A stretch of 11,045 nt of DNA from positions 1 through 11,045 of the forward strand of contig CAILUB010000351.1 of the NCBI GenBank assembly GCA_903837305.1, written 5' to 3'. A model generated the notes under the pieces. That model made no database searches and was not told where the DNA came from. It was given only the letters and a program-made list of their open reading frames with translations. The first letter of the stretch is position 1; the number at the start of each line of letters is the position of its first letter. This stretch comes from an uncultured Cytophagaceae bacterium. Its GTDB lineage: Bacteria; Bacteroidota; Bacteroidia; Cytophagales; Spirosomataceae. This document shows, piece by piece, positions 1 to 6,588 of the stretch. The translations under genes were made by a program, and so were the position numbers.

Positions 1-69
1 GGTCTTGATTCGTTTTCTTCTGACACGTTGTTGCTTGAAATTTTGCACGAAGGTCGGCATTTTTTTTAA
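1..69 (+). CDS. Possible 3' end of an unidentified gene (partial)
   Basis: From base 1 the + frame stays open for 22 codons and stops with TAA at 67-69. The tail reads roughly ...LLLEILHEGRHFF. Third-position base use resembles the genes downstream, which is the only argument for it. The antisense strand is also open from an ATG at 70-72 to the left edge, encoding a basic N-terminus (MLKKMPTFVQ...), but its third positions are richer in G and C than in neighbouring genes. I do not recognise either peptide. Sequence to the left would decide. Confidence 0.25.
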   Translation, partial: GLDSFSSDTLLLEILHEGRHFF

Positions 70-90
70 CATTTCAGCTAGATAATTCCT

Positions 91-98
91 TACCTTTG
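91..98 (+). promoter_or_regulatory. Bacteroidota-type -7 promoter element (TACCTTTG)
   Basis: TACCTTTG fits TAnnTTTG exactly and ends 18 bases before the ATG at 117, so transcription should start near 102 with a leader of about 15 bases. No clear TTG/TTTG -33 element is visible 17-23 bases upstream; the region is a T-run. The in-frame TTG at 96-98 belongs to this element and is therefore not the start codon. Confidence 0.6.
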
Positions 99-116
99 TC
101 TCTTAATCTTATTAGA

Positions 117-887
117 ATGTATAAAACTACCGAAATTGCTTCCTCTGATATTCCTTCAGATAATCCCGTTCACCAGCGTTTATTGTATCCTTATATCCAC
201 GTCAGCCAATTACTTTCTGGCAATGTTCTTGAGATTGGATGCGGCACGGGACGCGGGGTAGGTGTTTTAGCGGATAAGGTAAGTGACTATACGGGAGTGG
301 ACAAGAATACGGAATTGATGGAGAGTTTATCGAAGACTTATCCTAAATTCAAGTTTATCGATATGTTCTTGCCACCTTTAAAAGATTTGCCTTCGAATCA
401 CTTCGATTTTGTCGTAACTTTTCAGGTGATCGAGCACATCGAAAACGATGATTTCTTTTTAGCGGAAGCGGCTCGCGTGTTAAAGCCGGGTGGGAAATTG
501 TATTTAACAACCGTGAATAAGAAATTCTCTTTAACCCGTAATCCGTGGCACGTACGGGAGTATTTAGCTCCAGAATTACGAGATTTAATGAAGAAACACT
601 TCTCTGAAGTAGTGACGGAAGGGGTGCATGGGAATCAAAAAGTGATGGATTATTATGAAGAAAATAAGGTAGCAGTTAAGCGAATCACTCGATTTGATAT
701 TTTCAACTTACAATATAAATTACCAAGAACTTGGTTACAAGTACCTTATGATATCGCGAATCGCATGAGTCGCTTATCGATGTCTAAGTCAAATAATTCA
801 CTTGTTTCATCGATTCAGGTGGACGATTATTTCCTTAGCCAAGATCCTGATAATTCATTGGACTTCTTTTATACGGGTATCAAATAG
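117..887 (+). CDS. Class I SAM-dependent methyltransferase (Methyltransf_11-like)
   Basis: Predicted 256-residue cytoplasmic methyltransferase with a Rossmann fold. The SAM-binding motif I, VLEIGCGTGRG, is at about residues 37-47, the acidic residue that would bind the SAM ribose is D62 (GVDKN), the post-II segment FDFVVTFQVIEHI is at about 96-108, and LKPGGKLYLTT (motif III region) is at about 122-132. A following NPWHVREY segment is common in type-11 methyltransferases acting on small molecules or glycans. There is no signal peptide or membrane segment. I chose ATG 117 over the in-frame TTG at 96 because that TTG is part of the -7 promoter element and the motif spacing fits the shorter form. 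Its TAG stop directly abuts the ATG of the next methyltransferase, so the two are probably co-transcribed and translationally coupled. The substrate cannot be read from the sequence. Confidence 0.85.
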   Translation: MYKTTEIASSDIPSDNPVHQRLLYPYIHVSQLLSGNVLEIGCGTGRGVGVLADKVSDYTGVDKNTELMESLSKTYPKFKFIDMFLPPLKDLPSNHFDFVVTFQVIEHIENDDFFLAEAARVLKPGGKLYLTTVNKKFSLTRNPWHVREYLAPELRDLMKKHFSEVVTEGVHGNQKVMDYYEENKVAVKRITRFDIFNLQYKLPRTWLQVPYDIANRMSRLSMSKSNNSLVSSIQVDDYFLSQDPDNSLDFFYTGIK

Positions 888-1526
888 ATGGAATTCATTG
901 ACCACGGCATTGAGGAATATGCGCGTTTACATACGGAACCCGAAAATGACTTATTAAGGGAGTTAGTAAGGGAGACGCACGCGATGGTATTGCAGCCTCG
1001 AATGCTTTCGGGTCATTTACAGGGGCGTTTTTTGTCCTTTATTGCCAAAGTCTATCAACCCTCTCTTATTCTCGAAATAGGCACTTACACGGGTTATTCT
1101 GCCCTTTGTATGGCGGAAGGATTAAAAAAAGGTGGTCGTTTGATTACGATTGATGTGAACGAAGAATTGGAAACCTTCACTCGTTCGTTCTTTGATCGAT
1201 CTGCTTATAAAGAGCAAATTGATTACCGCATCGCGGATGCCGCTCACGAAATTTCTGCCATAGAAGGCCCATTAGATATGGTATTTATCGATGCGGATAA
1301 GCGTAATTATGCCCTTTATTTTGATTTAGTGATCGATAAAATGCGTCCAGGAGGACTTATATTAGTTGATAATGTGCTTTGGAGTGGTAAAATCTTAGAA
1401 GAAGCGGCTAAAGATAAATCAACACAAGCTTTGCGTGACTTCAATACAAAAGTAGCTAACGATTCACGTGTGGAGCCTCTTTTGTTGCCTATTCGAGATG
1501 GACTATTCCTTTTGCGGGTTATCTAA
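888..1526 (+). CDS. Class I O-methyltransferase (family 3, CCoAOMT/TrmR-like)
   Basis: A 212-residue protein of the metal-dependent O-methyltransferase family 3. The SAM motif LEIGTYTGYS is at about 62-71, ITIDVN with D89 would bind the SAM ribose, and the metal-site signature consists of FIDADKRNY (about 133-141, D135) and LVDNVLWSG (about 159-167, D161 and N162). The N-terminal region QPRMLSGHLQGRFL is also typical. Family members methylate catechol-like substrates, and some bacterial ones (TrmR, formerly YrrM) methylate 5-hydroxyuridine in the tRNA wobble position. Size and motifs fit TrmR, but orthology cannot be settled by eye, so no symbol is given. The start follows the previous stop with no gap (TAGATG). 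Its last 24 bases overlap the convergent lytic transglycosylase gene. Confidence 0.85.
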   Translation: MEFIDHGIEEYARLHTEPENDLLRELVRETHAMVLQPRMLSGHLQGRFLSFIAKVYQPSLILEIGTYTGYSALCMAEGLKKGGRLITIDVNEELETFTRSFFDRSAYKEQIDYRIADAAHEISAIEGPLDMVFIDADKRNYALYFDLVIDKMRPGGLILVDNVLWSGKILEEAAKDKSTQALRDFNTKVANDSRVEPLLLPIRDGLFLLRVI

Positions 1527-2423
1527 CTTCTTTTTAGGCGGTAACAGAAAATCATCAGGCTGTAAAATCTCAGGAATCTGGATGGAATTTTCGAAGAAGG
1601 TTACTGTAGAAGGATGGTAGATGATGTAATTCTTATCTCCAGGAACGTAATCGTTCAATAGCCACGGATTGTATTTCTTTAAATCATTGTAGCTTACATT
1701 CAATTCATCCGCGATTTCATAGAGGTTTTTGCCGCAGGAATTATCGTAGCAAATGAGTTTGGCTTGATTTACCGGCTGAATACCTAGTGAATCATCTTTT
1801 TTGAATTCATCTGCCCAAAATTTTTGATAGGCTAAGAAACGTAATACGTACCAATCCGTGCTCGAATCCACCTGAATGTCCGATTTTCCCACCCAATCCA
1901 TCACATAGGAAGTTTTCTTCGCTGTTCCTAAGCCCACTCGGTAGGAGAGAAGTGTCCCCACCCAGTTATTTAAAACCCGGTTATTTCGAGTAAAATAGTT
2001 CGCGGCACCTTTTGTAGCCTCGATAATGTGTTTTCGTTCATCCACATTTGCATTCACTTTCATTCCCACATCCGTCGCAGTACCTGCTTTAAATTGCCAG
2101 TATCCTACGGCTTGCGAGCTCGAAACAGCGATCGGATTTAATCCACTTTCTTGAACAGAAAGGTATTTGAACTCATTGGGAATCCCTGCTGATTGTAAAA
2201 GAGGCTCCATAACTGGAAAATAGAAGCGCATTTTCTCTTTCATTCCTTCCACAAATTTCTTGCTGCTCCCTAAGCGCTTTTGCTCTGTTTCTAGGATGGA
2301 TTTAGCGGAAGGATGGATGAATACCTTTACGTTTCCGATCAAAAGGGAGTCGGGAAACTCGGTTTTGGCAAAAACCGGAAAACAGAATAAAAGTATTAAT
2401 AAAAGTATCCAAAGGGATTTCAT
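1503..2423 (-). CDS. Secreted lytic transglycosylase with C-terminal LysM-like domain (MltD-like)
   Basis: A 306-residue exported protein predicted to cleave peptidoglycan glycan strands with formation of 1,6-anhydro-muramyl ends. Residues 1-19 form a signal peptide (MKSLWILLLILLFCFPVFA, likely cleaved after FA). The SLT domain has the catalytic ES motif (E92 in QESGLNP) and AVGYWQF (about 105-111), matching the GLWQF motif of the MltD class. The third SLT motif, usually YNxG, reads YRVG here (about 161-164), so the usual Asn is Arg. A LysM-like repeat (NLYEIADELNVSYNDLKKYN) covers about 233-270 and would bind glycan, followed by a proline- and lysine-rich tail. There is no lipobox cysteine, so it is probably soluble in the periplasm. 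A TAATTTTA element ends four bases before the ATG, suggesting a nearly leaderless mRNA. Its 3' end overlaps the O-methyltransferase gene. Confidence 0.85.
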   Translation of the reverse strand: MKSLWILLLILLFCFPVFAKTEFPDSLLIGNVKVFIHPSAKSILETEQKRLGSSKKFVEGMKEKMRFYFPVMEPLLQSAGIPNEFKYLSVQESGLNPIAVSSSQAVGYWQFKAGTATDVGMKVNANVDERKHIIEATKGAANYFTRNNRVLNNWVGTLLSYRVGLGTAKKTSYVMDWVGKSDIQVDSSTDWYVLRFLAYQKFWADEFKKDDSLGIQPVNQAKLICYDNSCGKNLYEIADELNVSYNDLKKYNPWLLNDYVPGDKNYIIYHPSTVTFFENSIQIPEILQPDDFLLPPKKKLDNPQKE

Positions 2424-2427
2424 AGGG

Positions 2428-2435
2428 TAAAATTA
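2428..2435 (-). promoter_or_regulatory. Candidate -7 promoter element (TAATTTTA) for the lytic transglycosylase
   Basis: On the minus strand TAATTTTA matches TAnnTTTG at all but the last base. Only four bases separate it from the ATG at 2423, so transcription would begin at or next to the start codon. No good -33 element is visible. It shares a pattern, TAATTTTAC followed by CCCTATG, with the site in front of mtgA. Confidence 0.35.
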
Positions 2436-2455
2436 CCTATATAAACTATAATATG

Positions 2456-2463
2456 TACCTTTG
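2456..2463 (+). promoter_or_regulatory. Bacteroidota-type -7 promoter element (TACCTTTG)
   Basis: TACCTTTG is an exact TAnnTTTG match and ends 18 bases before ATG 2482, the same sequence and spacing as in front of the methyltransferase at 117. The in-frame TTG at 2461-2463 is part of this element and is not a start codon. The -33 position (about 2433-2436, TTAC) is weak. Confidence 0.6.
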
Positions 2464-2481
2464 TGGTTCAAAAATAACCAG

Positions 2482-3054
2482 ATGATTTTAATTGACGATA
2501 CGGTAATCTCTTCCGATATAGCAGACGAATTTTTCGTATGTGATTTAGCCAAATGCAAAGGCGCTTGCTGCGTAGAGGGCGATTTAGGGGCTCCATTAGA
2601 GGAAGACGAATTAGAGATATTAGAACGTATTCAAGAGGATATCAAGCCCTTTTTATCTGAAATAGGGTTAAAAGAAATTGAAAAATCAGGAGCATGGGTA
2701 AAGGATGACGATGGTGACTTTTCTACGCCCGTGATTAAAGGAAGAGAATGCGCCTATGCCTTATATGATGACAAAGGGCATTTGAAATGTGGGATTGAGC
2801 AAGCTTATTTTGCCGGTAAAACGGATTTCAGAAAGCCTATTTCATGTCATTTGTACCCGATTCGATTGGCTAAATTAGCCGATTATACGGCCTTAAATTA
2901 CGATCGTTGGTCTATCTGTTCTGACGCGTGTTCGAATGGAGCGTCCTTAGGTGTTCCTATTTATGTATTTTTGAAAGAGCCCTTGATTCGCAAATTTGGG
3001 GAGAAGTGGTATGCGGAGTTGTGTCAAGAGATCGAAGAGTGTAAAGAAGAATAA
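2482..3054 (+). CDS. DUF3109 / YkgJ-like cysteine-cluster protein
   Basis: A 190-residue cytoplasmic protein with the signature of DUF3109, a family common in Bacteroidota with no settled function. The N-terminus MILIDDTVIS...FVCDLAKCKGACCVEGD is characteristic: C20, C25, C29 and C30 form the first cysteine group. C90, C103, C122 (in SCHLYPIR), C146 and C150 supply a second set, suggesting a bound zinc or iron-sulfur cluster; the metal is not known from the sequence. Two more cysteines (C181, C187) lie in the tail. I chose ATG 2482, not the in-frame TTG at 2461, because the TTG lies in the promoter -7 element and the family begins at MILIDD. The stop overlaps the next gene's start by one base (TAATG), implying translational coupling with the alkyltransferase-like protein. 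Confidence 0.85.
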   Translation: MILIDDTVISSDIADEFFVCDLAKCKGACCVEGDLGAPLEEDELEILERIQEDIKPFLSEIGLKEIEKSGAWVKDDDGDFSTPVIKGRECAYALYDDKGHLKCGIEQAYFAGKTDFRKPISCHLYPIRLAKLADYTALNYDRWSICSDACSNGASLGVPIYVFLKEPLIRKFGEKWYAELCQEIEECKEE

Positions 3055-3371
3055 TGGCTGATTTTGAAGCGATTTACCAGGTAGTAGCGTTGATTCCTTC
3101 CGGCAAAGTGTCGACTTACGGCGCTATTGCGGGCTATTTAGGTTCTAAAGGAGGGGCTAGATTAGTGGGTTGGGCGATGAATGCATCACACGGTCAAGCA
3201 AATATTCCTGCTCATCGCGTCGTGAATCGTAATGGGGTTTTAACGGGAAAGAATTTTTTCGGAGGGAATAGAATGCAAGAATTACTAGAAGCAGAAGGCC
3301 TCACGATTAAAAACGATCAAATTCAACAGTTCGCCACCCATTTCTGGGATCCATCGGTCGAGTTATTATAG
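3054..3371 (+). CDS. Alkyltransferase-like (ATL) DNA-damage-binding protein, MGMT family without the acceptor Cys
   Basis: A 105-residue protein equal to the C-terminal DNA-binding domain of O6-alkylguanine-DNA alkyltransferases. SGKVSTYGAIA (about 16-26, with the nucleotide-rotating Tyr at Y22), GGARLVGWAM (about 33-42, with the arginine finger at R36) and the active-site loop IPAHRVVNRNG (about 51-61) are all present. In true alkyltransferases the loop is PCHRV; here A53 replaces the Cys, so direct dealkylation is impossible. Known ATL proteins (E. coli YbaZ, S. pombe Atl1), which carry Trp at this place, bind O6-alkylguanine, flip it out and hand the lesion to nucleotide excision repair; the same role is inferred here. 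It is translationally coupled to the DUF3109 gene and overlaps the convergent mtgA by six bases. Confidence 0.85.
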   Translation: MADFEAIYQVVALIPSGKVSTYGAIAGYLGSKGGARLVGWAMNASHGQANIPAHRVVNRNGVLTGKNFFGGNRMQELLEAEGLTIKNDQIQQFATHFWDPSVELL

Positions 3372-4145
3372 ATTTTTCAGGTAGTTTTTACCCCCTAAGC
3401 CTTTCATTTGGCGTTGAATCGCAGAGGTACGTTTGCGTACATAAGCGGAGGGATGTTCGATCGAAAAGCGGTTTGGGCTCGGTAAAACCGCTGCAATTCT
3501 AGCCGCTTCTGAGGCCGAAATCTCGGTTCCACTGTGACCATAATATTGGCGGCAGGCCGCTTCCACACCAAAAGTCATCGGTCCCGTCTCAGCCACATTC
3601 AGATAGACTTCTAAAATGCGTTCTTTGCCCCAAATCAATTCAATCAAGAACGTAAAGTAGACTTCTAAGCCTTTTCGGACATAGCTTCTGCCTTGCCATA
3701 AAAAGACGTTTTTTGCCACTTGTTGCGAAATGGTGCTCGCTCCACGGATTTTTTTGCCTTTCATATTGTGCTTCACTGCGCCCCACATCGCGTCAAAATC
3801 AAATCCGTGGTGATCTGGGAAAGCCTGGTCTTCAGAGGCAATCACGGCGATGGCCACATTTTTATCTAGTTCTTTGTAGGATGTCCATTGGCTGTGAATT
3901 TTAGATGGTCTTCCTTCTAAGAGCGCATCAATCTTCCTGGAAGCCATAGTAGGGGTGAAATAGACGGGGAAGAATTTTAGAAATAAGACCGAAAACAGGC
4001 TAAAAATCCATAGGTAGAGGAAGAAAAAGCCAATTTTCTTGAGCCAAGTGCGTTTTTTAGGGCTTTTCTTCGCTAAGCGTTCAAACTTTTTACTTCCGTT
4101 GGAGGGGATAGGTGATTTTTTATCGTATTCGATTCGCTTTGCCAT
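3366..4145 (-). CDS. mtgA: Monofunctional peptidoglycan glycosyltransferase MtgA (GT51)
   Basis: A 259-residue inner-membrane enzyme that polymerises lipid II into glycan strands without a transpeptidase domain. A long basic cytoplasmic N-terminus (about 1-37) is followed by one transmembrane segment (about 38-60). The GT51 motifs follow in order: ASEDQAFPDHHGFD (about 103-116, catalytic Glu E105), GASTISQQVAKN (about 135-146), RKGLEVYFTFLIE (about 157-169) and KERILEVYLNVAE (about 174-186). The sequence ends with the GT51 fold, so it is not a truncated class A PBP by motif content. It lies 25 bases after hemW and probably shares that transcript, but the gap also holds a TAATTTTA element that could drive it separately. 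The last six bases overlap the ATL gene. Confidence 0.93.
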   Translation of the reverse strand: MAKRIEYDKKSPIPSNGSKKFERLAKKSPKKRTWLKKIGFFFLYLWIFSLFSVLFLKFFPVYFTPTMASRKIDALLEGRPSKIHSQWTSYKELDKNVAIAVIASEDQAFPDHHGFDFDAMWGAVKHNMKGKKIRGASTISQQVAKNVFLWQGRSYVRKGLEVYFTFLIELIWGKERILEVYLNVAETGPMTFGVEAACRQYYGHSGTEISASEAARIAAVLPSPNRFSIEHPSAYVRKRTSAIQRQMKGLGGKNYLKNL

Positions 4146-4152
4146 AGGGTTG

Positions 4153-4160
4153 TAAAATTA
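4153..4160 (-). promoter_or_regulatory. Candidate internal -7 promoter element (TAATTTTA) for mtgA
   Basis: Minus-strand TAATTTTA lies in the 25-base gap between hemW and mtgA and ends seven bases before the mtgA ATG, giving a very short leader. The stretch TGTAATTTTACAACCCTATG, running up to and including the start codon, closely resembles the one at the lytic transglycosylase start. It misses the final G of the TAnnTTTG consensus, so this is tentative. Confidence 0.3.
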
Positions 4161-4170
4161 CAAAAAGGCC

Positions 4171-5286
4171 TTAGACCACAAAAATATCACTGCTTAAACG
4201 ATCAGCAATTAATTTACCTTCGCCTTCTAGTATTAAACTGTCATTTTCAATTCGAGCGAAACCTTTCGCAATCCAGGTCTGAAATTCCTTTTCAGGATAA
4301 ATTTGTCCCATTTTTTCGAAGCTCTCCCGTACATAGTTCAAGTCAATACCCCATTTTGTTCGCAAGCGAACCATGAGGTATTCATTGAGTTGATCGGCTG
4401 GACTAAGATTTTCTTTCTCCACTAATGCGAGACCCTCTGACATATATTTGGCGTTATTCGCCACATTCCATTGCCTGGAATGGCCATTGAAACTGTGCGC
4501 GGAAGGTCCAACGCCTAAATAGGGTTCTTGCTGCCAGTAACTGGTGTTGTGGATAGAATAATGGCCTTCTTTCGCAAAATTCGAGGTTTCGTAGCCCTCA
4601 TAACCTTTGGATTCTAAATAATCTCTTACCTGCGTAAAGGCATTTGCCATCGCGGAATCCGGAATTTCCAGAAAAGCCCCTTTCTTTTTTTGAACGCCAA
4701 AAACCGTTTTAGGCTCCACCGTTAAGCTATAGGCTGAAATGTGTTGGACTCCCAGCGCGGTAGCCTTTTCCAAATCTTCGGCTAATTCTGCTTCAGAGTT
4801 TGAAGGAATTCCGTAAATCAAATCGATGCTGATGTTGTTGATACCTGCTTTTTGCGCATTCTGAATCGCTTGAATTGAATCGGTAGCCTGATGGTTTCGA
4901 TTCATCAAAACTAGGTTTTTCTCCTGAAAGGATTGAATGCCGATACTCAGGCGATTAATTCCTTTTGAGGCAATCAGTTGGCAATAATCCAGCGTTAAAT
5001 CTTCTGGATTCGCTTCTAAGGTAATTTCAGCGTCGCTGGCGACGGGATGAAAGCCGCGAATCGTGTTGAAAATCGTGTCTAAATCTGTAGCAGATAAGAG
5101 GGAAGGGGTTCCTCCGCCAAAATAAATCGTTTGTAGTTCAGTACCCTGCAAATAGTCTTTCTGCGCTGCAATTTCGTTACATAAAGCGTTGACCATTCCC
5201 TCTTTTCGGCTCGTATTGGTCGAAAAATGAAAATCGCAATAATGACAAGCTTGCCTACAAAAGGGGATATGGAGGTAAATATGCAC
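4171..5286 (-). CDS. hemW: Radical SAM family heme chaperone HemW
   Basis: A 371-residue cytoplasmic radical SAM protein. The cluster motif C10-x3-C14-x2-C17 followed by DF is near the N-terminus (HIPFCRQACHYCDFHF). HemW-type proteins have Phe where coproporphyrinogen dehydrogenase HemN has a fourth nearby cysteine, so heme delivery is favoured over a role in heme synthesis. GGGTPSLL (about 57-64) is the SAM-binding glycine motif, EANPEDL and SIGIQSF follow, and a HemN_C-type domain fills the C-terminus. The start is GTG (minus strand, 5284-5286); it gives the MHIYLHIPFC beginning expected of the family and lies four bases after the stop of the M16 peptidase gene. HemW binds heme and passes it to respiratory proteins. 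It is the middle gene of the apparent M16-hemW-mtgA operon. Confidence 0.9.
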   Translation of the reverse strand: MHIYLHIPFCRQACHYCDFHFSTNTSRKEGMVNALCNEIAAQKDYLQGTELQTIYFGGGTPSLLSATDLDTIFNTIRGFHPVASDAEITLEANPEDLTLDYCQLIASKGINRLSIGIQSFQEKNLVLMNRNHQATDSIQAIQNAQKAGINNISIDLIYGIPSNSEAELAEDLEKATALGVQHISAYSLTVEPKTVFGVQKKKGAFLEIPDSAMANAFTQVRDYLESKGYEGYETSNFAKEGHYSIHNTSYWQQEPYLGVGPSAHSFNGHSRQWNVANNAKYMSEGLALVEKENLSPADQLNEYLMVRLRTKWGIDLNYVRESFEKMGQIYPEKEFQTWIAKGFARIENDSLILEGEGKLIADRLSSDIFVV

Positions 5287-5290
5287 TGAA

Positions 5291-6520
5291 TTATGGTTCG
5301 AAAATCAAACAACTCAAAGTAGCAGGATCTAGCATTTCTTTCGCAAGCGATTGAATATGCGCGCTGTCAATGAGGTCAATTTGTTCGAAAATTTCGTCTA
5401 AACTCTCAATTTTCTCTCGATCTAAGAGATTCTTAGCCATCATCAACATGAAATTAAGGTTTCCCTCTTCCGCCATAGCTAATTGACCTTTTAACTGGCT
5501 TTTTATCTTAGTCAATTGAGGTGCTGTTAACTCCTTTTCTTGCAGTTTGGCAAACTCTTTATGAATCAATTTCAAGGATTTGTTCACCTGATTTGGCTCT
5601 GTCCCAAAATAAATGGCCCAATAACCGGAGTCTAAAAAGGAGGTTAAACTCGCTTCGATTGAATACACAAGCCCGTGTCGTTCCCGAACCGAAACGTTCA
5701 GTAGGGAGTTCATTCCAGGTCCACCCAATAGATTCACGAGTAGGAAGAAGGCGAGTCTATTCGGATTTTCAATAGCAAAGGATTGACGGCCTAAAGCCAC
5801 GTGGGATTGTGTAATGCCTCTTTTGATGACTTTGGTCTGAGGGATCATAGGTGAAGGAGCAAGGCGTTTCACGATTTGCTTCTTCGCTTTGATGGATCCT
5901 AAATGCTTTTCTGCCCAAGCAAAAACTTTAGCAGGGTCTAATTTTCCAATGGAGGAAAAGACGATGCGCGAGGTGTCTAAATTACGTTCAATGAAGGATT
6001 CTAGGTCCTTTTTTTGGAAAGCCTGAACCGTCTCTGTCGTTCCTAATATATTTACACCTAGTGGATGATTAGGGAAGAGTAATTCATCAAAATCATCCTG
6101 AATGGCTTCCTCCGGAGCGTCATAATACATCGACATCTCCTCCAAAATAACCGAACGCTCTTTCTCTAATTCCTTTTCAGGAAACACGGATTCAAACGTA
6201 ATGTCAGTTAATAGTTCTAAGGCCCGTTCGAAATAGGGGCTTAAAATGGAGGCGTGGAAACAGATTTTTTCTTTGGTAGTATAAGCATTCAATTCTCCGC
6301 CATAAACTTCTAGGCGGTTAATGATCTGCATATTGTTCTTTTTCTTCGTCCCTTTGAAGGCCATGTGCTCCCAAAAGTGCGCTAAACCCTCTTCTTCCGC
6401 TAATTCATCTCGACTTCCAATGTCTAACATAATCCCTAAATGCGAGATCTCTGTGTGAAGCACTTGTCTGTGCACCACCGTGATTCCGTTTGAGAGGGTA
6501 TGCAGGTGAATGGAATTCAT
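5291..6520 (-). CDS. M16 family zinc peptidase (pitrilysin/insulinase-like)
   Basis: A 409-residue single-unit M16 metallopeptidase. The inverted zinc motif HxxEH is at 48-52 (HFWEH, with E51 the catalytic base), and the third zinc ligand is E127 or E128 in ERSVILEEM, about 75 residues further on as the family requires. The C-terminal half carries the substrate-binding Arg/Tyr pair, R279 and Y286 (RERHGLVYS), so one chain contains both M16 domains and should be active. There is no recognisable signal peptide, in contrast to many Bacteroidota M16 paralogues, so a cytoplasmic location is inferred. It is first in the operon with hemW (four-base gap) and mtgA. A TATTTTTG promoter element is 26 bases upstream of the ATG. 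Substrate is unknown. Confidence 0.9.
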   Translation of the reverse strand: MNSIHLHTLSNGITVVHRQVLHTEISHLGIMLDIGSRDELAEEEGLAHFWEHMAFKGTKKKNNMQIINRLEVYGGELNAYTTKEKICFHASILSPYFERALELLTDITFESVFPEKELEKERSVILEEMSMYYDAPEEAIQDDFDELLFPNHPLGVNILGTTETVQAFQKKDLESFIERNLDTSRIVFSSIGKLDPAKVFAWAEKHLGSIKAKKQIVKRLAPSPMIPQTKVIKRGITQSHVALGRQSFAIENPNRLAFFLLVNLLGGPGMNSLLNVSVRERHGLVYSIEASLTSFLDSGYWAIYFGTEPNQVNKSLKLIHKEFAKLQEKELTAPQLTKIKSQLKGQLAMAEEGNLNFMLMMAKNLLDREKIESLDEIFEQIDLIDSAHIQSLAKEMLDPATLSCLIFEP

Positions 6521-6529
6521 AAATGGGGT

Positions 6530-6564
6530 TTTGGTGAAAAATGTCTCAAAAATAAGTAATTTTA
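6530..6564 (+). promoter_or_regulatory. Promoter for the GT9 gene (TTTG ... TAATTTTA)
   Basis: A -33-like TTTG at 6530-6533 and a -7-like TAATTTTA at 6557-6564 are separated by 23 bases, at the long end of spacings reported for the phylum. The predicted leader to ATG 6589 is about 20 bases. The last base of the -7 differs from consensus. Confidence 0.4.
6547..6554 (-). promoter_or_regulatory. -7 promoter element (TATTTTTG) for the M16-hemW-mtgA operon
   Basis: Minus-strand TATTTTTG is an exact TAnnTTTG match, 26 bases before the ATG at 6520, giving a leader of about 23 bases. It sits two bases from the opposing + strand -7 element of the GT9 gene, so the two promoters overlap. A convincing -33 element is not visible. 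Confidence 0.5.
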
Positions 6565-6588
6565 TGGCTAATCGCGTCCTTTTCTTCT

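Noticed and set aside
1..72. Minus-strand ORF beginning MLKKMPTFVQ and running off the left edge
   Set aside because: No promoter-like element upstream and atypical third-position bases; it cannot be separated from chance in 24 codons.
3713..3904. Plus-strand ORF inside mtgA
   Set aside because: Antisense to the conserved GT51 catalytic region, with no protein-like features.
5079..5312. Minus-strand ORF of 77 codons overlapping hemW and the M16 gene
   Set aside because: A shadow in another frame of two well-supported genes, with no recognisable motif.
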